A stretch of 64,000 bases of DNA. Origin: Oceanospirillum sp048268485 (GTDB lineage Bacteria; Pseudomonadota; Gammaproteobacteria; Pseudomonadales; Halomonadaceae). The position numbers and the translations under genes are program-made. Numbering within the stretch: the first letter of the stretch is position 1; the number at the start of each line of letters is the position of its first letter. The notes beneath the pieces were generated by a model. The model was not told the origin of the DNA, did not search any database, and saw only the letters and a program-made list of their open reading frames with translations. The DNA lies in the NCBI GenBank assembly GCA_048268485.1, contig JBLWVL010000012.1, positions 1 to 64,000 of the forward strand. Reading direction: 5' to 3'. Shown piece after piece: positions 57,312 through 64,000 of the stretch.

Positions 57312-59687
57312 TCAGCTCCTCAGGCTTGCACCAAACTGCTCCTGTGCTGCGGATACAATCTGGTCGACAAGGCTATTAATTTCCTCGTCATTTAGAGTGC
57401 GCGAAGCATGCTGCCACGTCAAGCCCAAAGCGACACTTTTTCGTTGTTCTTCAACACCTTTACCCTGATAAACATCGAATAAGCGCAGCTCTTTCAGCCA
57501 TTCACCAGCCTTATCCCGCACTGCAGCCATCAGGTGTGCAACCGGCGTTTTTTCATCAACGATAAAAGCCAGATCGCGACGCACATCAGGATACTTGGAC
57601 AGGGAATCAAACTTCGCCACGTTACCGGACTGCAGTACCGCCTGTTTGATTTCAAACACGTAAACACTACCTTTCAAGCCCAGCTCTTTCTGCACGGACG
57701 GGTGCAGGGCACCGATAAAGCCAATCGTTTCACCATTACGCCGAATCTGAGCAGTCTGTCCCGGGTGCAACGCGGGATGCTGTGCTGGCTCAAAGCTGAC
57801 TTCAGCCAGAATACCGCTGTCATCCAGCAGCGCTTCCAGATCACCTTTCAGATCAAAGAAGTCCATCGGCTTGGCATCACCGGTCCAGCCTTCCGGCTCA
57901 CGGCTACCGGTTGCGATAACCGCTACCATAGGATCCTGAACCATCTCTTCACCCTGCTGGATGAAGCACTGGCCACTCTCAAACAGACGGATACGCCCCT
58001 GCTGACGATTCTGGTTGTACTGCACCGCTTTCGCAAGACCGGCAATCAGCGTAGTACGCATCACGGACAAATCGGCAGAGATCGGGTTCGCCAATGCGAT
58101 CGGAGCATTCTCCGGATCAAACAGTTTAGACAGACCTGGCTCGATAAAGCTGAAGGTGATCGCTTCCTGATAACCTCGGGCTGCCAGAGACTGACGGATC
58201 TGACGGATCGGTTTGATCGCCTCCGGCTTAGCTTCGATACCCAGCGCCATGGTCGGGCTTTTAACCGGCAGATTGTCATAACCATAAACACGAGCCACTT
58301 CCTCGATCAGGTCGGCTTCGATGCTGATATCAAAACGGTAGCTCGGTACGGCCGCACGCCAATCGTTACCTTCTTTAGTCAGCTGAAGACCCAGACGGGT
58401 CAGGATATCTTCAACTTTCTCAGCTGGCATTTCCATGGCCAGCATCTGATTCAGACGCTCGGCACGCAGTACCACGTCGTTACGGACCGGCAACTTGCTC
58501 TCTTCAACCGCTTCAACCACGGGACCAGCTTCACCACCCACAATATCCAGCAGCAGTGCAGTTGCACGCTCCATGGCACGCGCCTGCAGCGTGAAATCCA
58601 CACCACGCTCATAGCGGTGAGATGAATCGGTATGCAAGCCATAAGAACGGGCACGACCAGCAATAGAGATCGGCTCGAAGAAAGCACATTCAAGGAAGAT
58701 ATCAGACGTCTCGTCCGTTACCTTAGTCTGCTCACCGCCCATGATACCCGCCATCGCAACGGCTTTTTCATGATCCGCAACCACCAGCGTATCAGCGTTC
58801 AGCTTAACCTCAGAGCCATCCAGCAGCTGCAGGGCTTCATCCTGCTCTGCCAGGCGCACCTTGATACCGCCGGACAGTTTTGCCAGATCGAAAGCATGCA
58901 TCGGCTGACCCAACTCCATCAGGACAAAGTTGGTGACATCAACCACAGGGTCGATGGCACGCACGCCACTACGACGCAACTTCTCAACCATCCATAGCGG
59001 CGTGGTCGCGGTTGGGTTAATGCCCTTGATCACACGACCCAGATAGCGTGGACATGCATCACTGTTGATCAGCTCAACCGGGAAAGTTTCTGAAACAGTT
59101 GCAGGTACTGCCGCTACGTCCGGCACGTTAACAGGAGTCTGGGTCAGCACACCCACTTCACGGGCCAAACCTGCAAGGCTCAGACAGTCACTGCGGTTTG
59201 GCGTCAGGTCCACCTCGATGATGGTGTCATCCAGGTTCAGGTATTCGCGCAGATCGGTCCCCACAGGGGCATCTGCCGCCAGTTCCATGATGCCGCCATG
59301 ATCGTCGGAAATACCCAACTCATCTTCAGCACACAACATGCCAAAAGACTCTACCTGGCGTAACTTGGCTTTTTTGATTTTAAAGCCACCCGGCAGAACC
59401 GCGCCAACTTTAGCAAAACCGGTTTTCAGGCCAGCGCGGGCATTCGCCGCACCACACACAACCTGGAAGGTTTCGGAGCCATCAGATACTGAGCAAACCT
59501 GCAGTTTGTCAGCATTAGGATGTTGTTCGGCGCTGATAATTTCGCCAACGACAACACCGGAAAAATCTTTGGCAGCTTTCTCAACGCCATCAACTTCCAG
59601 ACCGGACAGGGAAAGCAAACTTTCCAGCTCATCCGTTGTGATGGATGGGTTTACCCACTCACGGAGCCACTGTTCACTGAATTTCAT
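57312..59687 (-). CDS. pheT: Phenylalanyl-tRNA synthetase beta subunit
   Basis: PheT pairs with PheS as an alpha2-beta2 enzyme charging tRNA-Phe. The 791-aa product starts MKFSEQWLREWVNPSITTDEL (ATG at 59687, CAGGAAAG upstream; open frame 13 codons longer) and has tRNA-binding, B3/4 editing (VDVTNFVLMELGQPMHAFD), B5 and C-terminal FDX-ACB (FDSLSKYPDVRRDLAFIVDEKT) domains. E. coli PheT is 795 aa. It follows pheS by 103 bases. Confidence 0.97.
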   Translation of the reverse strand: MKFSEQWLREWVNPSITTDELESLLSLSGLEVDGVEKAAKDFSGVVVGEIISAEQHPNADKLQVCSVSDGSETFQVVCGAANARAGLKTGFAKVGAVLPGGFKIKKAKLRQVESFGMLCAEDELGISDDHGGIMELAADAPVGTDLREYLNLDDTIIEVDLTPNRSDCLSLAGLAREVGVLTQTPVNVPDVAAVPATVSETFPVELINSDACPRYLGRVIKGINPTATTPLWMVEKLRRSGVRAIDPVVDVTNFVLMELGQPMHAFDLAKLSGGIKVRLAEQDEALQLLDGSEVKLNADTLVVADHEKAVAMAGIMGGEQTKVTDETSDIFLECAFFEPISIAGRARSYGLHTDSSHRYERGVDFTLQARAMERATALLLDIVGGEAGPVVEAVEESKLPVRNDVVLRAERLNQMLAMEMPAEKVEDILTRLGLQLTKEGNDWRAAVPSYRFDISIEADLIEEVARVYGYDNLPVKSPTMALGIEAKPEAIKPIRQIRQSLAARGYQEAITFSFIEPGLSKLFDPENAPIALANPISADLSVMRTTLIAGLAKAVQYNQNRQQGRIRLFESGQCFIQQGEEMVQDPMVAVIATGSREPEGWTGDAKPMDFFDLKGDLEALLDDSGILAEVSFEPAQHPALHPGQTAQIRRNGETIGFIGALHPSVQKELGLKGSVYVFEIKQAVLQSGNVAKFDSLSKYPDVRRDLAFIVDEKTPVAHLMAAVRDKAGEWLKELRLFDVYQGKGVEEQRKSVALGLTWQHASRTLNDEEINSLVDQIVSAAQEQFGASLRS

Positions 59688-59790
59688 TGTTCTTTCCTGA
59701 ATCTTGTTTCTTGCAACTACTGCCACAGCCGGGAAGCTGTCAGACAGTGAACCCTTCTTTAAAAACCACCCTGATTAGGACAGCAGCGTA

Positions 59791-60774
59791 TTAACGCAGC
59801 TGACTCAGGAAACGCAGGTCGTTATCAAAGAACAGACGCAGATCATTTACGCCATAGCGCAACATCGCCAGACGCTCAACCCCCATACCGAAGGCAAAAC
59901 CTGTGTACTCTTCCGGATCAATACCGGAGTACTCAAACACTTTCGGGTGAACCATGCCGCAACCGAGAACTTCCAACCACTTACCATCACCGCGGTCGAT
60001 ATCCACTTCGATGGACGGCTCAGTGAACGGAAAGTAAGAAGGACGAAAACGCACTTTCACATTATCTTCAAAGAAGGCTTTCAGGAACTGTTCCAGAATA
60101 CCTTTCAGGTCAGCAAAGCTGATGTTCTTGTCGACCAGAAGGCCCTCAACCTGATGAAACATCGGGGAGTGCGTCTGATCAGAATCACAACGATAAACAC
60201 GGCCAGGGCAGATAATACGAATCGGAGGCTTGTCCGTTTCCATGGTACGCACCTGAACCGGAGAAGTGTGGGTACGCAGAACGGTGTTCGCATTGAAATA
60301 GAAGGTATCGTGCATCGCGCGCGCAGGATGGTGCGCCGGAATGTTCAGGGCTTCAAAGTTGTGATAATCGTCTTCGATCTCAGGGCCTTCAGCCACGCTG
60401 AAACCGATAGAACCAAAGAAATCTTCAATACGCTGAATAGTTTTGGTCACAGGGTGCAGGCCACCAACGGACTGACCACGACCAGGCAAGGTAACATCCA
60501 GGGTTTCTGCCGCCAGCTTAGCTTGCAGCTGAGCTGTTTCAATATCTGCTTTACGGGCGTTCAGGTCCTGCAGCAAAGCATCTTTTGCTTTGTTGATCTC
60601 ATCACCAGCTTTAGGACGCTCTTCCGGTGAGAGCTTGCCCAGACCTTTCAGCAGCTGGGTCACTTCACCTTTTTTACCTAAATATTGAACTCGGATCTGA
60701 TCCAGTGCCTGTGCATCACTCGCTTCAGCGATGGCAGAACGGGCCTGATCTACTAGGGTTGCAAGATTTTCCAT
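59791..60774 (-). CDS. pheS: Phenylalanyl-tRNA synthetase alpha subunit
   Basis: The catalytic subunit, class II synthetase fold, 327 aa (same as E. coli). It has motif 1/2 features (HPARAMHDTFYF, HTSPVQVRTM, FHQVEGLLVD) and the C-terminal motif 3 GMGVERLAMLRYG. The N-terminal coiled coil (QARSAIAEASDAQALDQIRVQYLGKKGEVTQLL) binds tRNA. A hairpin with a T-tract lies between rplT and pheS, so part of its expression may be attenuated. Confidence 0.97.
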   Translation of the reverse strand: MENLATLVDQARSAIAEASDAQALDQIRVQYLGKKGEVTQLLKGLGKLSPEERPKAGDEINKAKDALLQDLNARKADIETAQLQAKLAAETLDVTLPGRGQSVGGLHPVTKTIQRIEDFFGSIGFSVAEGPEIEDDYHNFEALNIPAHHPARAMHDTFYFNANTVLRTHTSPVQVRTMETDKPPIRIICPGRVYRCDSDQTHSPMFHQVEGLLVDKNISFADLKGILEQFLKAFFEDNVKVRFRPSYFPFTEPSIEVDIDRGDGKWLEVLGCGMVHPKVFEYSGIDPEEYTGFAFGMGVERLAMLRYGVNDLRLFFDNDLRFLSQLR

Positions 60775-60792
60775 CGTCTGTGGGCTCCAAAT

Positions 60793-60829
60793 AAAAATAG
60801 GGGAAGACGTTAGCGCCTTCCCCTATTTA
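60793..60829 (-). terminator. Attenuator-like terminator between rplT and pheS (minus strand)
   Basis: AAATAGGGGAAG and CTTCCCCTATTT form a 12-bp stem with a 10-nt loop; on the minus strand TTTATTTGG follows. Read-through would be needed for pheS unless a separate promoter exists. The upstream sequence encodes only an MMMTVLMHES frame, not a Phe-rich leader peptide. Confidence 0.7.
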
Positions 60830-60896
60830 AGACTCATGCATAAGCACAGTCATCATCATTACCCCTTCTCCACCTTAGTGGAGCCGGGAAACGATC

Positions 60897-61253
60897 TTAA
60901 GCTAGCGCTGCTTTCGCTTTTTCAACGATGGCAGCAAAAACCGCTTTCTCGTGAACAGCTAAATCAGCCAGCACCTTACGGTCGATTTCAACGTTGGCTT
61001 TTTTCAGGCCAGCAATGAAACGGCTGTAAGATAAACCGTTGATGCGCGCACCAGCATTGATACGTGCAATCCACAGAGCGCGGAACTGACGTTTACGCTG
61101 ACGACGGTCACGGTAAGCATACTGACCTGCTTTAATAACCGCTTGCTTAGCTACGCGGAATACACGGCTACGAGCACCGTAGTAACCTTTAGCTTGCTTA
61201 AGAACTTTCTTATGACGACGACGCGCCACTACACCACGTTTTACGCGAGGCAT
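60897..61253 (-). CDS. rplT: 50S ribosomal protein L20 (bL20)
   Basis: A 118-aa basic protein, the conserved bL20 sequence (PRVKRGVVARRRHKKVLKQAKGYYGARSRVFRVAKQAVIKAGQYAYRDRRQRKRQFR). L20 assembles early on 23S rRNA and in E. coli represses its own operon by binding leader mRNA. It follows rpmI by 29 bases. Confidence 0.98.
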   Translation of the reverse strand: MPRVKRGVVARRRHKKVLKQAKGYYGARSRVFRVAKQAVIKAGQYAYRDRRQRKRQFRALWIARINAGARINGLSYSRFIAGLKKANVEIDRKVLADLAVHEKAVFAAIVEKAKAALA

Positions 61254-61282
61254 AACACTCTCCTGACTTTAGAATTCAAAAA

Positions 61283-61477
61283 TTACAGATTTGGCAGCAT
61301 GCGTTTTACTAACGCCTGATCCGCAGCATGCAGCTGCTTCATTGGGCGAAGCTGACGCTTACGCTTAGTCGATTTTTTGGTCAGGATGTGGCTACGGAAA
61401 GATTGCTTGTGCTTGATTCCGTTACCAGTCTTGCGAAAACGCTTTGCAGCGCCGCTGTTTGATTTGATTTTAGGCAT
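61283..61477 (-). CDS. rpmI: 50S ribosomal protein L35 (bL35)
   Basis: A 64-aa basic protein with the typical sequence PKIKSNSGAAKRFRKTGNGIKHKQSFRSHILTKKSTKRKRQLR. The ATG at 61477 is used rather than one three codons upstream because MPKIKS is the universal start. It lies between infC and rplT in the standard order. Confidence 0.97.
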   Translation of the reverse strand: MPKIKSNSGAAKRFRKTGNGIKHKQSFRSHILTKKSTKRKRQLRPMKQLHAADQALVKRMLPNL

Positions 61478-61528
61478 TGTAAACAATACTCCGCATTCAA
61501 GTTTTTTTATCTGATAAACAACACTAAG

Positions 61529-61565
61529 CCGCCAGGCCTGATAGCACAGCTATCAAGCAAGGCGG
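61529..61565 (-). promoter_or_regulatory. Hairpin in the infC-rpmI leader (candidate L20 operator)
   Basis: On the minus strand CCGCC-TTGC-TTGATAGC-TGT-GCTATCAG-GCCT-GGCGG forms a nested hairpin (61565 to 61529) in the 107 bases between infC and rpmI. In E. coli, L20 binds leader structures in this location. I see no exact E. coli pseudoknot equivalent. Confidence 0.45.
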
Positions 61566-61584
61566 TTTAAATATCGAACCAGGA

Positions 61585-62124
61585 TTACTTTTTCTTCTTC
61601 GGCGACAGCAGCATCACCATCTGACGGCCTTCCAGTCTCGGACGAGACTCAACGACAATCATATCCCCCAGGTCTTCTTCGATGCGTTTCATCAATTTCA
61701 TACCCAGTTCTTGGTGAGCCATCTCACGACCGCGGAAACGCAGTGTGATCTTCGCTCTGTCACCATCTTCCAGGAAACGTATCAGGTTGCGCAGTTTTAC
61801 CTGATAATCCCCATCTTCCGTTCCAGGACGGAACTTAACTTCCTTGACTTTAGTCTGAGTCTGGTTTTTCTTCTGAGCTGCTTTTTGCTTTTTCAGCTCA
61901 TACTGATAACGACCGTAGTCCATAATTTTACATACGATCGGCTCAGATTTAGCGATTTGAACCAAGTCCAGACCGGCCTCTGCTGCTTTTGCCAAAGCTT
62001 CAGCAAGTGGTACAACGCCCACCTGTTCACCATCAGCATCAATTAAGCGCAGTTCCTTAGCACGAATGTTCTCATTAATTGGTGCAACTTCAACGTTGCG
62101 ACCTCTTGGGTTATTCCGCTTAAT
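61585..62124 (-). CDS. infC: Translation initiation factor IF-3
   Basis: IF-3 binds the 30S subunit and checks start codons. The 179-aa product is obtained only if translation begins at the AUU codon at 62124: GGAGA lies a standard distance upstream, and the frame reads from there IKRNNPRGRNVEVAPINENIRAKELRLIDADGEQV into the canonical IF-3 sequence (the first residue is Met in vivo). The first in-frame GTG, at 62022, would remove the conserved N-terminal domain. AUU start is known in E. coli infC, where it provides autoregulation. It follows thrS by 23 bases. Confidence 0.95.
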   Translation of the reverse strand: MKRNNPRGRNVEVAPINENIRAKELRLIDADGEQVGVVPLAEALAKAAEAGLDLVQIAKSEPIVCKIMDYGRYQYELKKQKAAQKKNQTQTKVKEVKFRPGTEDGDYQVKLRNLIRFLEDGDRAKITLRFRGREMAHQELGMKLMKRIEEDLGDMIVVESRPRLEGRQMVMLLSPKKKK

Positions 62125-62147
62125 AGCTAAATCTCCAATAATTCTTT

Positions 62148-64000
62148 TTAGCAGCCAGAGCCCAGCAGGGCTTCTACTTGCTCTAAACTCATGCTACCCA
62201 GATCTTCGCCAGAACGGGTACGCAGAGCTACTGTCTCTGACTCTACTTCTTTATCGCCGATAACGGCAAGATAAGGCACTTTATGAATAGTGTGCTCACG
62301 GATTTTAAAGCCGATCTTCTCGTTTCTCAAGTCCGAAGATGCACGGAAGCCTTTATTTCGCAGAGTTTTTTCAATTTTCTGGCAATATTCAGCTTGTTTA
62401 TCCGTAATATTCATAACGACCAGCTGTTTTGGTGACAACCAGCTTGGCAGCGCACCAGCATAGTGCTCAATCAGAATACCGATAAAACGCTCGAAAGAAC
62501 CCAGCGTTGCCCGGTGCAACATAACCGGTGTTTTACGCTCGCCTTCATGATCCACGTATTCAGCACCCAAACGACCAGGCATCGAGAAGTCAACCTGAAT
62601 AGTACCACATTGCCAGACACGATCCAGACAGTCACGCAGAGAGAATTCAATTTTCGGACCGTAGAAGGCACCTTCACCCGGCAGCAATTCCCATTCCAGA
62701 CCCTTAGCATTCAGTGCATCAGACAGTGCAGTCTCAGCTTTATCCCACACTTCATCAGAGCCAACACGCTGCTCAGGACGGGTAGACAGCTTGTACTCAA
62801 TATCTTTAAAGCCGAAGTCTGCATATACCTCATGCAGCAGATCGATAAACTCAGATACTTCAGACTGAATCTGATCTTCAGTACAGAAGATATGACCATC
62901 ATCCTGAGTAAAACCGCGAACACGCATCAGACCATGCAGAGAGCCGGAGTATTCATTGCGGTGACAGGAACCAAACTCTGCCATACGCAGTGGCAGTTCA
63001 CGGTAAGATTTCAGCCCCTGATTAAACACCTGAATATGACACGGGCAGTTCATAGGTTTAACCGCGTAGTCACGATGCTCAGAGTGCGTTGTAAACATCT
63101 GCTCGTGGAACTTATCCCAGTGACCGGATTTCTCCCACAGAGTACGCTCGACCACCTGAGGTGTTTTTACCTCTTTGTAGTCGTGCAGATCCAGTTTACG
63201 GCGCATGTAATCTTCGATGGTCTGATACAAAGACCAACCTTCCGGGTGCCAGAATACCATACCCGGTGCTTCTTCCTGCATATGAAACAGGTTTAACTGC
63301 TTACCCAGCTTACGATGGTCACGCTTCTCGGCTTCTTCCAGGCGGGTCAGATAAGATTTCAGAGCTTTTTTATCCGCCCAGGCAGTACCGTAGATACGCT
63401 GCAACATCTCATTATCAGAGTCACCACGCCAGTATGCACCGGCCACTTTCATCAGCTTAAAAGCTTTAATATGACCAGTAGATGGCACGTGCGGGCCACG
63501 GCACAGATCGACAAAATCACCCTGCCGATAAAATGACAACGGCTGGTCACCCGGAATATCCCTGATGATTTCGACCTTGTACTTCTCACCTTTCTCTTCA
63601 AACAGGCTAATCGCTTCATCGCGGGAAAGCACAGAGCGCTCTACTTTAAAATCTTTCTTCGCCAACTCTTTCATTCGCGCTTCGATCTTCTCAAGATCTT
63701 CCGGCGTAAACGGGCGCTCAAAAGCAAAGTCGTAGTAGAAGCCATTTTCAATCACAGGGCCGATGGTCACCTGCGCACTGGGAAACAGATCCTGAACAGC
63801 CATCGCCATCAGGTGGGCACAGGAGTGGCGAATCGTATCCAGCCCCTCATCATCACGAGCAGTGATAATAGCCAGATCGCTGTCATTTTCGATCAGAAAA
63901 GAAGTATCAACCGGTTCACCATTAACTTTACCGGCAAGGGCTGCTTTGGCCAGGCCAGCACCAATATCCGCAGCAACATCATAGACAGTAACCGCCTGAT
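62148..64000 (-). CDS. thrS: Threonyl-tRNA synthetase (5'-truncated by window edge)
   Basis: ThrS charges tRNA-Thr. About 617 codons of the expected ~640 are present; the N-terminal end (on this strand) lies beyond 64000. The visible part includes the editing domain (RHSCAHLMAMAVQDLFPSAQ with H-x3-H type residues, and CRGPHVPSTGHI), the class II core with the zinc-binding MNCPCHIQVFNQ, motif 2 FGSCHRNEYSGSLHGLMRVRGF, motif 3 HRATLGSFERFIGILIEHYAG and the C-terminal anticodon-binding domain ending EQVEALLGSGC. The stop at 62148 is 23 bases before infC, so thrS-infC are co-transcribed. Confidence 0.97.
   Translation of the reverse strand, partial: QAVTVYDVAADIGAGLAKAALAGKVNGEPVDTSFLIENDSDLAIITARDDEGLDTIRHSCAHLMAMAVQDLFPSAQVTIGPVIENGFYYDFAFERPFTPEDLEKIEARMKELAKKDFKVERSVLSRDEAISLFEEKGEKYKVEIIRDIPGDQPLSFYRQGDFVDLCRGPHVPSTGHIKAFKLMKVAGAYWRGDSDNEMLQRIYGTAWADKKALKSYLTRLEEAEKRDHRKLGKQLNLFHMQEEAPGMVFWHPEGWSLYQTIEDYMRRKLDLHDYKEVKTPQVVERTLWEKSGHWDKFHEQMFTTHSEHRDYAVKPMNCPCHIQVFNQGLKSYRELPLRMAEFGSCHRNEYSGSLHGLMRVRGFTQDDGHIFCTEDQIQSEVSEFIDLLHEVYADFGFKDIEYKLSTRPEQRVGSDEVWDKAETALSDALNAKGLEWELLPGEGAFYGPKIEFSLRDCLDRVWQCGTIQVDFSMPGRLGAEYVDHEGERKTPVMLHRATLGSFERFIGILIEHYAGALPSWLSPKQLVVMNITDKQAEYCQKIEKTLRNKGFRASSDLRNEKIGFKIREHTIHKVPYLAVIGDKEVESETVALRTRSGEDLGSMSLEQVEALLGSGC

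Noticed and set aside
1..64000. CRISPR arrays, prophage, integrons or complete insertion sequences
   Set aside because: No regularly spaced repeats, integrase, transposase, terminase or capsid genes were seen on either strand.

Overview
The window looks like a contiguous piece of core chromosome from a marine, halotolerant gammaproteobacterium of the Oceanospirillales/Pseudomonadales group (an Oceanospirillaceae-like organism; genus not determinable from sequence alone). The basis is a 531-aa Pseudomonas-type isocitrate lyase, a monomeric NADP isocitrate dehydrogenase, class II DAHP synthase, ectoine genes, and a gene order (MTIP phosphorylase, nagZ, psrA, lexA, topA, fadA/fadB) that I recall from the P. 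aeruginosa PA3004-PA3014 region. No phage, integrase, complete IS, CRISPR array or rRNA operon was seen. Base composition is even except for one AT-rich two-gene patch at about 15.3-16.7 kb.

Layout. 0-7.4 kb: end of purB, ribosomal oxygenase roxA, isocitrate lyase behind a long structured leader, a small ADP-ribosyltransferase-like protein, and icd. 7.5-14.4 kb: rlmJ with a membrane-anchored neighbour, a cobalamin riboswitch with btuB-cobO, DAHP synthase and a DnaQ-like exonuclease. 14.6-16.7 kb: nitroreductase, then a hairpin element and the AT-rich TetR/CMD pair. 16.8-21.7 kb: the livKHMGF branched-chain amino acid importer. 22-29.8 kb: DUF3135 protein, amt, a flavoprotein, an M23 peptidase, finR-fpr with a perfect operator-like repeat, an S4 protein, DUF4240, and an orphan YefM-like antitoxin. 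30-40 kb: two unknown genes, MTIP phosphorylase, hpt, nagZ, an L,D-transpeptidase, psrA, lexA, two small genes and topA. 40-49.8 kb: gap, pyk, ectAB + ectC (split by a terminator), rarD, a MarR regulator, rlmG and a DUF3124 protein. 50-56.6 kb: fadBA, tRNA-Asn, umuDC and an unknown gene. 56.7-64 kb: tRNA-Pro and the translation cluster thrS-infC-rpmI-rplT-pheS-pheT-ihfA.

How it works together. Several genes point to growth on acetate and fatty acids: fadBA, the glyoxylate-shunt enzyme AceA, the branch-point Icd, and the fatty-acid regulator PsrA. The aceA and fadB upstream regions share an 18-bp motif (15/18 identical), and the fadB copy also resembles the palindrome upstream of psrA (13/16), suggesting a PsrA-like regulon inside this window. 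A HexR-like palindrome also lies upstream of aceA. SOS genes lexA and umuDC have CTGT-N8-ACAG-type boxes. Ectoine synthesis supports osmoadaptation.

The least-explained items are the aceA leader RNA, the ADP-ribosyltransferase-like protein, the orphan antitoxin, a 19-codon ORF with a perfect Shine-Dalgarno ahead of gap, the split ectoine locus, and the AT-rich TetR/CMD insert with its hairpin boundary. I did not find a clearly new multi-gene system.
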